From NCBI GenBank assembly GCA_905250075.1, contig CAJNOP010000412.1, forward strand, positions 1 to 64,000: a DNA stretch of 64,000 nucleotides, written 5' to 3'. A model generated the notes under the pieces. That model did no database searches. It was not told the DNA's origin and worked only from the letters and a program-made list of their open reading frames with translations. A program made the position numbers and the translations under genes. Positions 47,526 through 57,942 of the stretch are shown here, piece after piece; position 1 is the stretch's first letter; each line of letters starts with the position of its first letter. This DNA comes from Rotaria sp. Silwood1 (Eukaryota > Rotifera > Eurotatoria > Philodinida > Philodinidae).

Positions 47526-50235
47526 CTATAAATAATTATATAAGAATTTCAATAAACAAACTACTTCTGGTGATGAAACTATACCGAATTTTTTTTCAAC
47601 TTTATTATTCAAATCAAATGATGATAATTATTCTTTCATACTTGTTTTATACTCAAATTATTTAAAATAATAAAATAAATGATGAAAGCCATATCTGACG
47701 ATTGTTTTATTTATCATAACTTATTCTATTAAAAATAAAATTTCAATTTCAAAATTTTTTATTATTGTGTTTTCTTCTGATCTACAAGAAGCTCTATTAC
47801 AAAAAAGTTCTTGGACTCTCATCTATTTTCAATTGTATGTATAACCTATTGTCTGTTCTCCCGTAAAAACAAACATCCATTGAACTGTTTTTTTTTTCGT
47901 TATTACTCCATGTTGATGCACAGGAATACTAAAGACTAACATATTTGTAACCAAAGAATGTGTCATTTTATTTAAAACAAAATAGAATTCCACTTGAAGT
48001 TATTTTCAATAAATGAAACATCAAATATGGTCTTCTTAGTCAGTTATATTTGTGTACCTTGACTTGTTTCTTTATGAGAAACATTACTGATTTAGACGGA
48101 CATAAGCACGCACACATTCATAGAACAAAAAATAAAAAGGTTTCGAACTACATGCAATGGCGTTTTTTTTCTGTTTAAAGACTAATTAAAACACAAAATC
48201 ATATACAGAAAAAGAAAACAATAATCTCAACTAGTAATGTTTGCCATACTTATAGATATTAGATCGATAAGAAAAAATTATCAATGTTTTATCTGATTTC
48301 ATCCTATCAATTAAATAAAATAAATCTTTTTACGAATGAAATTAATGAAGTATCTATACTTTCAAAAGTAATATAACATATGAAAACAACCATCAGCGCT
48401 TACCAAGAAAAAAGGTTAACTATACCTATTTTAAAAAAATATTTATTTCCATGTCTTTTATTTTTTTTTTGTATAGAATGAATATAATAGAGAAATTTTA
48501 CTAAGAATAATATTCATTAGATAATATAAAAGGTTGAAGCAATTAAAGGACTAAATTATTAAGACAAGTCAAATATGATTTTCGATCAAAAATTCATATA
48601 TTTAAATCAAACAGAAAAACTTATAATCTTGATGTTTTAATATTGGAAGTACACGAAATTTTATTTGATCTGACATTAAAATTTCAAGTCTTAATTAACG
48701 ATAGAATAAAAAAAAAGGATAAAAAATTAATTTTTTAATTTAAACAACTTTTTATTTCTTTCTAAATGGCAAAAAACAAGACTTTTAAATGCAAGATTCT
48801 ATATATTTTCTGTTTTAAATTTTTCTAGCACTTAATTTGAGGTGTCTTAGTAATTGCATCTTATACCTCATAACTTGTAGAAGGAAATCTACAGAATCTG
48901 AATCTATCGAAAACACTAATAAATGAATACACATTTCATGAATAACAGTCTAAAATCTAACCTACTAAAAAGGTTCTGCTGTTTAAATAAATACGATTTT
49001 ATTGATTAGAAAATAGTCAAAATAAGAAATGAAGTTCAATATTTATGACATCCAAAAATCTCATATAACTGCTCGATAAAATAACAACCTGCTTATGAAC
49101 CATAATCTTAAATTATTTCAAGACTATATTAATTCATATAAAACTGAATTCATTCAGTTCATTTTCTATTTTAAAATATTCTCGAAGACAGACAAACATT
49201 GAAGACTTCTCTGAAATTTTTGTGAAAAGAAAAAAGGAAAATATCCATAGGAAGTGTCTGAATGTCCAGAATTATATGACCACCGTTCTTTAGAGTGATC
49301 ACTTACTATAAAGTCTTTTTGAAGTATTGGAATCATTTCTGGTTTTATACGACGAGTTATTTCGATTTTCTTCAGATTTGAAAACATATGTATATTTATA
49401 TATTGGTCAAGTTTATACAAAAGTTGTTTAATGATTATACATCTGCTGTTTATGTCATCGGATGTAGTGAGCCTTAGACTTTTTTGCTTTACACCGATAG
49501 TCGCAAAAACAACCATACTATAAGAGTCTTGCATCATACACATAAAGAGGGAAAATTCAATGAAAGTGTATTCCATGTCATTAGATAGAATATAGAAAGT
49601 ATTTTCATCGAGCGGGACGTCGCGTTATTAATAATAACATTTAAATGTGAAAACCATAATATCATTGTGATGAAGATTTAAAAAGCATCAATTTCATTTA
49701 TTTATGAACTTTTATCACAAAAATAAAACTTTTGTTAGACAAGAGAATAAGAAATAATAAAAATTCGGATAGCATTAACAAATGTTGTCATACATACTGA
49801 CTGTGGAATGTAAAAAAAAAAATATTAAAAATATCTAGAAGCAACGTCTTGTTTGTGAAGATTTCATTAAGTCTTCGTTTATTTAAAATGAAGATAGAAA
49901 CTTCGAATTAATACATCCATAACATGCGCTAACGACATCTATTGTATAAATGTTAACACTGAGTTTTAGAAAATTTTTTTTGTAAGTAATTTTTCACTTT
50001 TCTGTGAAGAACAAGAGGTCAAGCCGGATAAAGAATTTTTAACTGAAATCAATTCGAGAGGATAAGTTAAGCATTTTGACTGGTAATTCTTAGTTAATAC
50101 ATATTGTGATAAATGACTCATTCATTCATTGCAGTTATTATTAGAGACGAACAGCAATAACTTTCATTGAAATAGAATTCCATTTTTCAATCTGTCTTTT
50201 CTTTTTATTAAAATTAAACTGAATATTTTAGAAAA
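47526..50235. other. 2.7 kb of AT-rich intergenic DNA with one unassigned frame
   Basis: The only frame of note is minus 49576-49166 (136 codons, MEYTFIEFSLFMCMMQDSYS...). It has no domain I recognise; its composition is less biased than neighbouring chance frames, so a small or decayed gene is possible. The frame at 47369-47665 overlaps the nuclear-receptor remnant on the other strand and is rejected. The right end holds the nucleoporin promoter and an acceptor-like TATTTTAG just before its ATG, suggesting a 5' UTR intron. Confidence 0.4.
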
Positions 50236-53142
50236 ATGTTTTCATTTGGTGCACCGACAAATACGACTACGGCAAGTGCTAGTCCATTTACATTTGGTAG
50301 TAGTTCGACAACGACTGCTCCAACAACTACAACTTCTACTAGTCCATTTACATTTGGTTCTAGTGGTACGACAACTGCACCTACAAGTGCATCATTTGGT
50401 GGTGGTACTACTGGAACATTCGGGTTTGGTGCAGCACCAGCAGCTGCCCCAACAACAACAGCTACTACTGGTCCTACATCAAGTATGTTCTCATTTGGTT
50501 CAACAGCTGCAGCTCCTACCACTCAAGGATCTTCATTTACATTTGGATCAACTCCTACAACTCAACCTTCTACATTTACATTCGGATCAACAGCTACAGC
50601 ACCTACTACACAACCATCTTCATTTACATTTGGAGCAACCAGTACAACAACTCCAGCAACACAACCGTCTTTTACATTTGGATCGACAAGTACAGCAACT
50701 TCGACACAACCATCGACATTCGGTTTTGGAGGAACAAATACGACTACTACAACTCAACCTTCAACATCAATATTTGGTTCAACACCTGCTGCTGCTGTTA
50801 CTGCTGCTACAGTACCAAGTACAACAACATCTTCATTTACAATTGGTGTAAATCCATCAACGACGACACCGTTTGGTACTAGTACTGCAGCATCAACATC
50901 CTTTGGAACAACATCGGTAACAAAAGCAGCTATACCTTCAACAGGTTTTCCATCGTCATCTCTTTTTACTCCAAGCAATCCATCAACAACACATTTTGGA
51001 TTAACTGCAACAACAACTACAAATGCACCGGTAATCCTTCTTTTCAATTTTTTACAATGAATAAAAATAAGAATCAATTGTTATTCTATGTATCTATTTT
51101 AGACATTAACTCCATTTTCGTTTACTCGTGCTCCAACAGCCACAACTTCAACAACAACCACCACTCCGTCGACTGGTCTTTTTTCGTTTGCTACTCCTTC
51201 CAATAGTACTACTATTGCTGCAACTGTTACTAATACTAATGCTGCTGCTCCATCAACATTCTCTATCACAACAACACCTGCTATCACAAAAGCATCAACT
51301 ACAACATCTGCTCCAACTTCAACACTTTTTTCTTTTGCTACACCATCAACAACATCATCGAGTTCAACAGTAGCACCATCATTTCCATTCTCTACTCCAT
51401 CTGCTGCTACAGCGGCAACTTCTACAGCTGCTCCTTCGGTTAGTTCTATTCTTTTTTTAACTGAAATTATTCATTCACATATGATTCTTTCATTTTAATT
51501 ATCACAGCAAAAAAATGAAAATTTCTTGTTTCAATAGTTATTTAAAAACCAAAGAACAATTTCTTATTTTTCACCGAATATTTTTATTTTTCTAGGCGGC
51601 TTCGTTGTTTTCATCAGTAACATCTACTACAAATACAGCTGCTACTGCTGCTTCTACTACGGCAACTCCTGCTACTTCATTAATACCTCCTATGACAACA
51701 ACAACCGGTAGTACAAGTACATTAAGTGCACCTTTGCCATTTACTACTTCAACAGCAACACCTAGTTCAGCTAGTTTTCTTCCTGTACCAGCAGCAACAA
51801 CCATAGCATCGACTTCATCATCAAATAATGCTATTTCGAATATTCTTTCTCAACCAATAGCTACAACAACATTTCCAATAGGTCTAAGTACATCAAGTAT
51901 TTCCACATTTCCTGCTGTATCAACCACAACAACAACAACAACAACAGGTGGATTTGTAGCACCTACAATAACACCTGCTAGTACTAGTGCAGCTACATTA
52001 GTAAGATATTTTTTCAATTTTTAAAAATGATCTATTTTCATTATTGTCTTTTATTTAGTCAACTATACCAACAATAACGACAACAACAACAGGAACAACA
52101 AGTACTGGTCTTGGTGGTTATTATGCTCCACCATCAACAGTTACAACAACTAGTGCATCAACTACAAGTACAACTAGTTTATTTACAACAGCAACACTCG
52201 GTTAGACTTAATCGAAATAAAAAAATAAATATTTTTCTTTTTATATACAGGTTCTGCCAGTAGTATTCAAAAACCAAAAGAATCATCTGAACCAATGGAT
52301 CAATTATTACCATCACAATTAAATGATCTTGTTGAAAATTTTATGTAAAACACAACTTACTTCGTTTTTCTTTTTATAAAACAAAAAAAAAAATTGAAAT
52401 ATTTTTAGTACAATGTTATCTGAAACTGAACAATTATTAACTGATATGGAACATACATCAACAAGCAAATTTGTTAATGTTCATGAACAAATTGTACGTG
52501 TACAACAACATGTTTTAGATATTCAAAATGATGTTCAAAGAGATGAAGCTACATTTGCTCAAATAAATCAAGCATATCAACAAGTATTTTAGACATTCAA
52601 ACAATTATAATCATTCATATATAAAAAAAAAAATTTTTTTCTCTAGGAACTGTATAATGCAACTATATGTAAATATCTTCGATCACTTCCATTAGGTGCT
52701 GATATTGAAGATCGTGTTGTTGATAAGTAAATACTTTCTTTATTTGTTTAAACAGGATATTATTTTTCTTGGTTTTTTTTTTTTTTTTTAGTTATTTAAT
52801 GCAAAAAGTTGAAGACATTAAAGTAAATTATAAACAATGTCAAGATGTTTTAGATTGTGCTGAAAAACGTTTACAAACAAATGGTTTAGGTGTTACTACT
52901 GAAGGTAAATCAGACGTTGTTCGTTTCATTGTAAATGTTTGGGATTCTTTAGATTTAGTTGCAACAGCAAAAAATGTTTATACAGGAATGATAACAGCTG
53001 GTTCAAAAGCTAATCAAACGCATAAAATGGTCGAAGTAAGTTGATTTAACTAGTGTTCATTTCTTTTGTCTATTTGTTTTCTCTCTTTTAGGATCTTAAA
53101 TATCGTGTTCTTGGTCATCAAAATAATTCTAATGATGCTTAA
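50236..53142 (+). CDS. FG-repeat nucleoporin of the Nup62 complex, Nup58-like, nine exons
   Basis: A structural and transport protein of the nuclear pore central channel. Exons: 50236-51030, 51103-51438, 51596-52000, 52059-52200, 52251-52344, 52409-52583, 52647-52726, 52792-53035, 53092-53142. All introns are GT-AG (50-157 nt) and all phases agree, giving 773 residues. The N-terminal part (about 1-560) is Thr/Ser/Ala-rich and carries FSFG, FTFG and GFG repeats spaced by about 20 residues. The C-terminal part (about 565-773) is alpha-helical and coiled-coil-like, with MLSETEQLLTDMEHTS, VQRDEATFAQINQAYQQELYNATICKYLRSLP and NYLMQKVEDIKVNYKQCQDVLDCAEKRL. The ELxNA helix, the NYF/NYL segment and the following long helix fit Nup58 better than Nup62 or Nup54 in my reading. 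Family identity is firm; the Nup58 assignment is less sure. Confidence 0.87.
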
Positions 53143-53898
53143 ATACTTTATTATTAGTTTTTCTTTTTGTTATTTCCTGTATATTAAAATAAACTAGACA
53201 TTTCATCTTCAGAATACTTTAATATTAGATTATGTCACAGATAAATATGACCATCGATGATCGTTTTACTTTTTCAAAATTCTAGATTCGATACTGCTAT
53301 TCAAACGATGTCTAGAGTTGCTGTTTTTTCGAAGATTTCTGAAGTCTTTTAGTTGTTCCATTATTTTTCCAATCGATTTATTTCTTGTTTTTCTTAATTA
53401 ATTGATAAGGATTGAAGTCGAACTTAACTGTTTGACTTTGATGAACTTTTAATTGTAGTAGTCGAATAGATGAATAACTAATGTGTTTCATTTAGATTTG
53501 ATGTAAATCATTAAATCATGTGTGTTTTTATAGCATTTATATAACATCTGTAATGTTTTCTTTCTGAATGGTTTGAATTAAATTTAAAAATCCTTAGCTG
53601 AAGCAAAATTTGAAATACATGTAATTTTTTTAAAATATATTTAATTTAAATATTGATAAAATCGATTGTTTAGTAACATAAAACATTAATTTATCATGAA
53701 AAGACGTATAAACTGTAGTGGCCACTCTGTTTTCGTTAAATATTGTCTTCTATATCAACTAATGTAATAACTATAGTCTTGAACTACAGCTCAAAGAAAA
53801 TAAATTGAATTTGGTAATTTACTAGAAACAAACGTGTAAATCCTAATCACATGTCTCGCCCAGGAAAGTGTGTCATGTTCTATTAGAAATCATTCCTA
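53143..53898. other. Intergenic DNA after the nucleoporin gene
   Basis: It starts with the nucleoporin 3' UTR (AATAAA-like AAAATAAAC near 53188). No other gene is recognised. Confidence 0.5.
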
Positions 53899-54232
53899 TT
53901 ATTCCATGAATCTTTTAATGAGACGATAAATCAAATATTGAAAAATATCTTCATATGAATAAGTTTTTTGAGATTTCGTAATTTTTGCGATTGTTTGTTT
54001 CGAAGTTTGATCAATAATTTTAATTTTATTTCCAAATACATAATAGGATTCCATAAGATATTTTTGAACGTTTTCCTGTTGAATTGAAAATCAAAAGTTC
54101 ACCTGCTTGAAATCCATGAAACCAATCTTCTTTAATCAAATAACTACGAATAGCAGTTTGAAAATTATCAACATGCAAAATATCTACCATGAAGATCAAG
54201 ATAAGGACGTAAATCATAATCAACATTTTCAT
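53899..54232 (-). pseudogene. Small secreted-protein gene with a frameshift, family unknown
   Basis: The frame from 54232 starts MKMLIMIYVLILIFMVDILH, a good signal peptide or membrane anchor, and runs through NFQTAIRSYLIKEDWFHGFQAGELLIFNSTGK. It then degrades and stops at 54026. From about 54070 a second frame, shifted by one base, continues sensibly as MESYYVFGNKIKIIDQTSKQ, then TIAKITKSQKTYSYEDIF, to a stop at 53899. The two parts read like one protein of about 110 residues broken by a single indel. The beta-rich pattern (VFGNKIKIIDQTSKQTIAKI) is reminiscent of LURP-one/tubby-like folds, but that is a guess. A sequencing error would make it a real gene. Confidence 0.42.
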
Positions 54233-54289
54233 AGTTTCTATTTATCAGTTAAAATGAAGGATTTTAACATGAAAACAATTTCTAGCAAC

Positions 54290-54776
54290 TGTTTAGTTCG
54301 TTGTTCTTGGTGACAATCTGCTATTTATTTTTGACCTTAGAGATAAGCGTTGACATACTTCTAAATTAAGAATAAAGAACAAGGAAAAAATATTGTGCTT
54401 TAATGCATGAGCAATTAGAGTATAAGTGTCGATGAGAAGAAGACCACCGTCGACACCTTCACTCACGCTCAATACACAGAGTGATGACAGAAAATATGTC
54501 AGAGTACATGAAGTGCAAAGTACAAATTTTGCATTGCTGAATTCTACAATCCTATATATAGGATGAGGAGAATGCATTTAATGAACTACACAGAGTATAT
54601 TTTAATGCATGGGTGATAAAACAAGGGACAAAACTGAGAGTTTAGTTACATATATCTTGTATCGGTCAGCAGACAATGCGCAGAGCTATCTATACTTGGA
54701 GTATGAATTCGGAATTCAGGGGATATATATGAACCACAGTTATATTTTATCCTTATTAGCAAAGTGTAAGCTAACA
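54290..54776 (-). mobile_element. Possible solo LTR
   Basis: On the minus strand the 487-bp stretch begins TGTTAGC and ends CTAAACA, with short inverted ends and TG...CA form. It contains a TATA-like CCTATATATAGG about 235 nt in, followed by a transcript-like region with two GCATTAAA words. No target duplication or internal retroelement sequence was found. The call is weak. Confidence 0.28.
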
Positions 54777-55246
54777 GTTTCATATTGAAAAATAGAGATA
54801 ATGCTTATCAGATAAGATAGTAGCTAAAAGAAATAACAATTTCTTTTTCATTTGATAAAAGAAATCTGTATTATTGATGGTTTATGACATTATTAACGGA
54901 ACATTATTTTGACTTTTTAGGTATAAGAGATGACCAAAATCAAAAATTAAAGTTGCAAAAGAAAAAACTAGTAGATTGTTTTAGATTATCAGAACAAGTT
55001 TTCATACACTATTTTGCATGAAAAATTCATTGGATGATCTTCGAGTCAGAGTGTTTAGTTGTTTCGTTAATTCTTTCTTTTTTTTCTGAGCAAACAGCTA
55101 AAATAGTCAGCATATCACAGAAATCATGAGTTTCGTAAATTTTGCTTCTATTTTACAAATATGTTAGTAAAAGCACTGTTTTAATCTCTTAGGACTAATT
55201 CTTTCACAGTATAGAGTTGAAAATATTCCATATGTTAGATCTCTGA
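54777..55246. other. AT-rich spacer
   Basis: No feature is recognised between the LTR-like block and the hAT element. Confidence 0.4.
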
Positions 55247-55450
55247 AAGGAAACCAGAGCTGCCACCTCTTCTGCTTTTAGCAGAAAAATTCTGCTTTTT
55301 GAAAAATTTTCTGTCTTTTTTCTGTGGTTTCTGCTTTTTGAGAATTTTTCTGCTTTTTTGGATACTGCGAAATTTATGTTTTTAAAATATTTTTCATCTC
55401 ACAGATCATTTTTTACGATTATAAAAGAAATCCTTATCAATAGTTACTAA

Positions 55451-55864
55451 CCCATGTTCTCAAAATCGTCTGACTTTGACGATTCTCCGCCATTTAAAAA
55501 AAACGCCAATTAATCGCTAGCATTTGGTGATTATATTGTCGAAGTTTAGCATAAATGGCGATTTTTCGGTGAAAATTAGCAAAAATCGACAGTTTTTTAC
55601 AATTTACCGCGATATAATCTCACAATTAATCGGGCTAGCATATCGCAATACAATCGGCGATTTTGATTTGGCTGTTGACACAGATAGTCTATATATGGTC
55701 GACCTATTCTATCAAAGTCATATGGGTTTTTCATTTTGTGTTTTTGTTGCAAGGATTCAAGAAAAATCGCCAATTTTTACGATTTATCGCGATATAATCT
55801 CTCGATTAATCGCTAACATATCGCTATAAAATGATCGATTTTGTGACGATTTCGATGACATGGG
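55451..55864. mobile_element. Nested foldback MITE with CCCATGT/ACATGGG ends
   Basis: Inside the larger hAT element. The ends CCCATGTTCTCAAAATCGTC and GACGATTTCGATGACATGGG are inverted, matching at about 17 of 20 positions. The interior repeats GCGATTTT, GCGATATAATCTC and AATCGCTA words on both sides. No target duplication was identified. The ends resemble those at 21150 and 43533 (CCCAKGT). An ORF through it (55524-55829) is repeat-driven. Confidence 0.7.
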
Positions 55865-56011
55865 AATGTTTTTGTTCTATTATAATTCTTTCGATGTTAC
55901 AAAAATGATCTTTATTTTTGTTAGTTCCGACTAGTTATGGATGTTTATATATTCTTTCACTTAATCACCAAATTTTAGGAAGCTGGTATGCTTTCATATT
56001 CTCTACTTTGT

Positions 56012-56140
56012 AGCAACCCTTATGTGGAATCAGCATTCTGAAAATTGAAACTTTTTTAAATGATAAAAAAAACTGTATAGGAACAGAACTAATATCAGCT
56101 TTATTAGCAATACTTTTAAATTCATTCTTATCATGTATTG
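56012..56140 (+). pseudogene. hAT transposase C-terminal remnant
   Basis: The frame reads SNPYVESAF, a stop, then KLKLF, a stop, then MIKKTV. This matches the conserved start of the hAT C-terminal dimerisation region, where SNAYVES-type sequence is followed by a Phe-Ser-x-Met-Lys stretch. Several stops make it dead. It supports the hAT assignment of the surrounding element. Confidence 0.7.
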
Positions 56141-56671
56141 AAACACATAAATATTGATTAGGTAATCAAGATTTATTAAAATCTGTTAAATGTGATGAAA
56201 AATATACGTTCAAAAGAAACTTTGTTGCATAATCCTGTTTATTTGTTAATTAATTGTTTTTCTTGATTCTGTACAATAATGATCAACATTTGATGTGAAA
56301 GCACTTAATTAGTATACTGGGACAAAGTTTCAAAACAGCTTTATATCACAGAAAATGCTTTCTGTCTTTTTATTCTGCTTTTTTATGATAAAATTTCTGT
56401 CATTTTCTGCTTTTTAAAATGATTTTCTGCTTTTTGGACTTCAAAAGGTGGCAGCACTGAAGGAAACTTCTATTTAGATTAATTTTTTTTTACTTGTCAA
56501 TAGAAATCTTCATTTTCTTGAATTATTTAGGAATTGGTGTACCTATTGAACAATGGAAACTAATATTTGTGTTGAAAAATCACAAAGTTGCACCGTGGAG
56601 ATGTAGTTGATTTTATTACTTTTGATTCAAATCTATGTGCATCATGTGAGTCCGAACTACCAATGAATATT

Positions 56672-56757
56672 TGGGTGTGGGGGAGAATAACATAATTATC
56701 CTAACACCCACACCCACACCCCACACCCGCCCCACACCCACCCACACCCACACCCCA
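56672..56757. repeat. Head-to-head TGTGGG/CCCACA block C
   Basis: A very short G-rich arm (TTGGGTGTGGGGGAG, 56671-56685) is followed after about 20 nt (AATAACATAATTATCCTA) by a longer C-rich arm (56704-56757). The arms are unequal, unlike blocks A, B and E. Confidence 0.85.
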
Positions 56758-56762
56758 TATAT

Positions 56763-56795
56763 GTCAAACATCTTAACCATTCAGCCATAGCGGCC
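56763..56795 (-). tRNA. Truncated tRNA-like 5' half (class II, Ser/Leu type)
   Basis: On the minus strand the sequence GGCCGCTATGGCTGAATGG TTAAGATG resembles the acceptor stem and D-arm with A box of a tRNA-Ser or tRNA-Leu. It stops before an anticodon arm and runs into TGTGGG repeats of block C. No B box is found. It is a fragment, or the head of a tRNA-derived element, and not a working tRNA gene. Chance similarity is possible. Confidence 0.35.
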
Positions 56796-56830
56796 AGGTT
56801 TATTGGAGAGTGCCTAAGTGTTTCTAATAG

Positions 56831-57136
56831 TTAACAGAGCATCAACCGTTCTCTCGAATTATCGTAATTTTCATTGTCTGTTGAGTGGAAATCAAAACCA
56901 TTGATTATATCCATGACTCCGTCTTCGGCTAAAAGAAGTTTCATGAATCTTTTTGGATCCTTCAGCAGCCTCTGATTTGCATCTGTGTTCCATTGCATGG
57001 TCAAAGAAAGACCTCCGATGATTAGTTTTGTACTCCAATGGAATTCAGTGTCTACCTGCTTAGCAGTTCTAAGCATAGTGGCATAACCACTGATCCATTC
57101 AGGAATATCATCTGAATACTGCCTCCAACAAATTTC
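56831..57136 (-). pseudogene. Coding fragment of unknown family between two TGTGGG hairpins
   Basis: From just after a TAA (57139-57137) the frame reads ICWRQYSDDIPEWISGYA. It goes on through LRTAKQVDTEFHWSTKLI, LSLTMQWNTDANQRLL and DPKRFMKLLLAEDGVMDIIN to a stop at 56831. The composition is that of real, helical, Trp-containing protein, about 101 residues, with an internal ATG at 57076. Neither end shows a clean start or a convincing exon partner. I do not recognise the family; an armadillo/HEAT-like helical repeat is one possibility. Block C lies 74 nt beyond its end and block D 85 nt before its start, so the fragment fills almost the whole interval. Confidence 0.5.
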
Positions 57137-57220
57137 GTTTTAACCGGATCGAAAAATTTGATAAGCGGCATCTCTAGAAATATAATTATTGAACTTGCAA
57201 TTATCAAATTCATTTCCTAG

Positions 57221-57350
57221 GGTGTGAGTGTGTGACTGTGTGGCTGTGAATGGATGTGGGGTGTGGGGATGTTGAAAAATTAATATATCCATACCCAGCC
57301 CCACACCCACTCTTACACCGACACCCACACCCACACGCGCCTACACCCAC
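57221..57350. repeat. Head-to-head TGTGGG/CCCACA block D
   Basis: The G-rich arm (57221-57270) is degenerate (GGTGTGAGTGTGTGACTG, then ATGTGGGGTGTGGGG). After about 24 nt of AT-rich spacer (TGTTGAAAAATTAATATATC) the C-rich arm (57292-57350) follows. It is more drifted than A, B and E. Confidence 0.85.
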
Positions 57351-57942
57351 CTGTTTCTCCAGCGTATGCATAGTTGTAGTTCGAATAATAAATTACGAAA
57401 GTTTTTACTGACATCGGTTGACATAATTAGACTTTTCTAAATTATGAAAACTGATTTCAAATACTTCATCTATGAGTTTCTGCCCAAATCGACACCAATT
57501 TCACGTTACCATTTCTCTGAATTTGATTGAGAAACCATACAAATATCAAATTTCAGTACATAGAAGAAATAATTGTGACATATGAAATATCTCTGTAAGT
57601 ATTTATGGACTTCACACGTGCTGTGAATCATTCGTTGACTTTTCTAGTAAAAACGTTTTTTGATCATCACCACAATCACGATTCATAGATCAATGAATAA
57701 AAAAAAAACATGTTGTCTACCGAGATAGTTTATTTAAATGTATCTTCTTCACTAACTTTCATTAAAATGTTTCCATTTTACACTTCATATGCCTTAATAT
57801 TCTATCTATTTGTAAAATGCAAAAAAAGTTATTGTTGTATTCTAGTTGCCTGTTTAAGCATGTTTAGAAAGTACTTGGCGAATATAAGAATCGTTCGTGC
57901 ACCTAATGAAAAAGAACGCATGGTAAATAAAATCATAAAATA
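57351..57942. other. Intergenic DNA, 3' side of the EF-hand gene
   Basis: No gene is recognised. The 3' UTR of the minus-strand EF-hand gene should occupy the right part. The plus-strand frame 57710-58057 is antisense to that gene's last exon. Confidence 0.5.

Larger units (their letters stand above)
55255..56459. mobile_element. Degraded hAT element with 8-bp target duplication AAGGAAAC
   Basis: Exact AAGGAAAC copies flank it (55247-55254 and 56460-56467). The ends CAGAGCTGCCACC and GGTGGCAGCACTG are inverted with one mismatch and have the hAT CAGRG-type start. Both subterminal zones repeat TTTTCTGCTTTTT (left 55275-55370, right 56345-56440). The interior holds a transposase C-terminal remnant and a nested foldback element. 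Length 1205 bp. Confidence 0.88.

Noticed and set aside
50214..51804. Minus-strand and shifted frames over the nucleoporin (Val-rich or Leu/Gln-rich)
   Set aside because: Shadows of the Thr/Ser-rich FG coding exons.
55524..55829. 101-codon frame inside the nested element
   Set aside because: Built from repeated GCGATATAATCTC-type words; no protein character.
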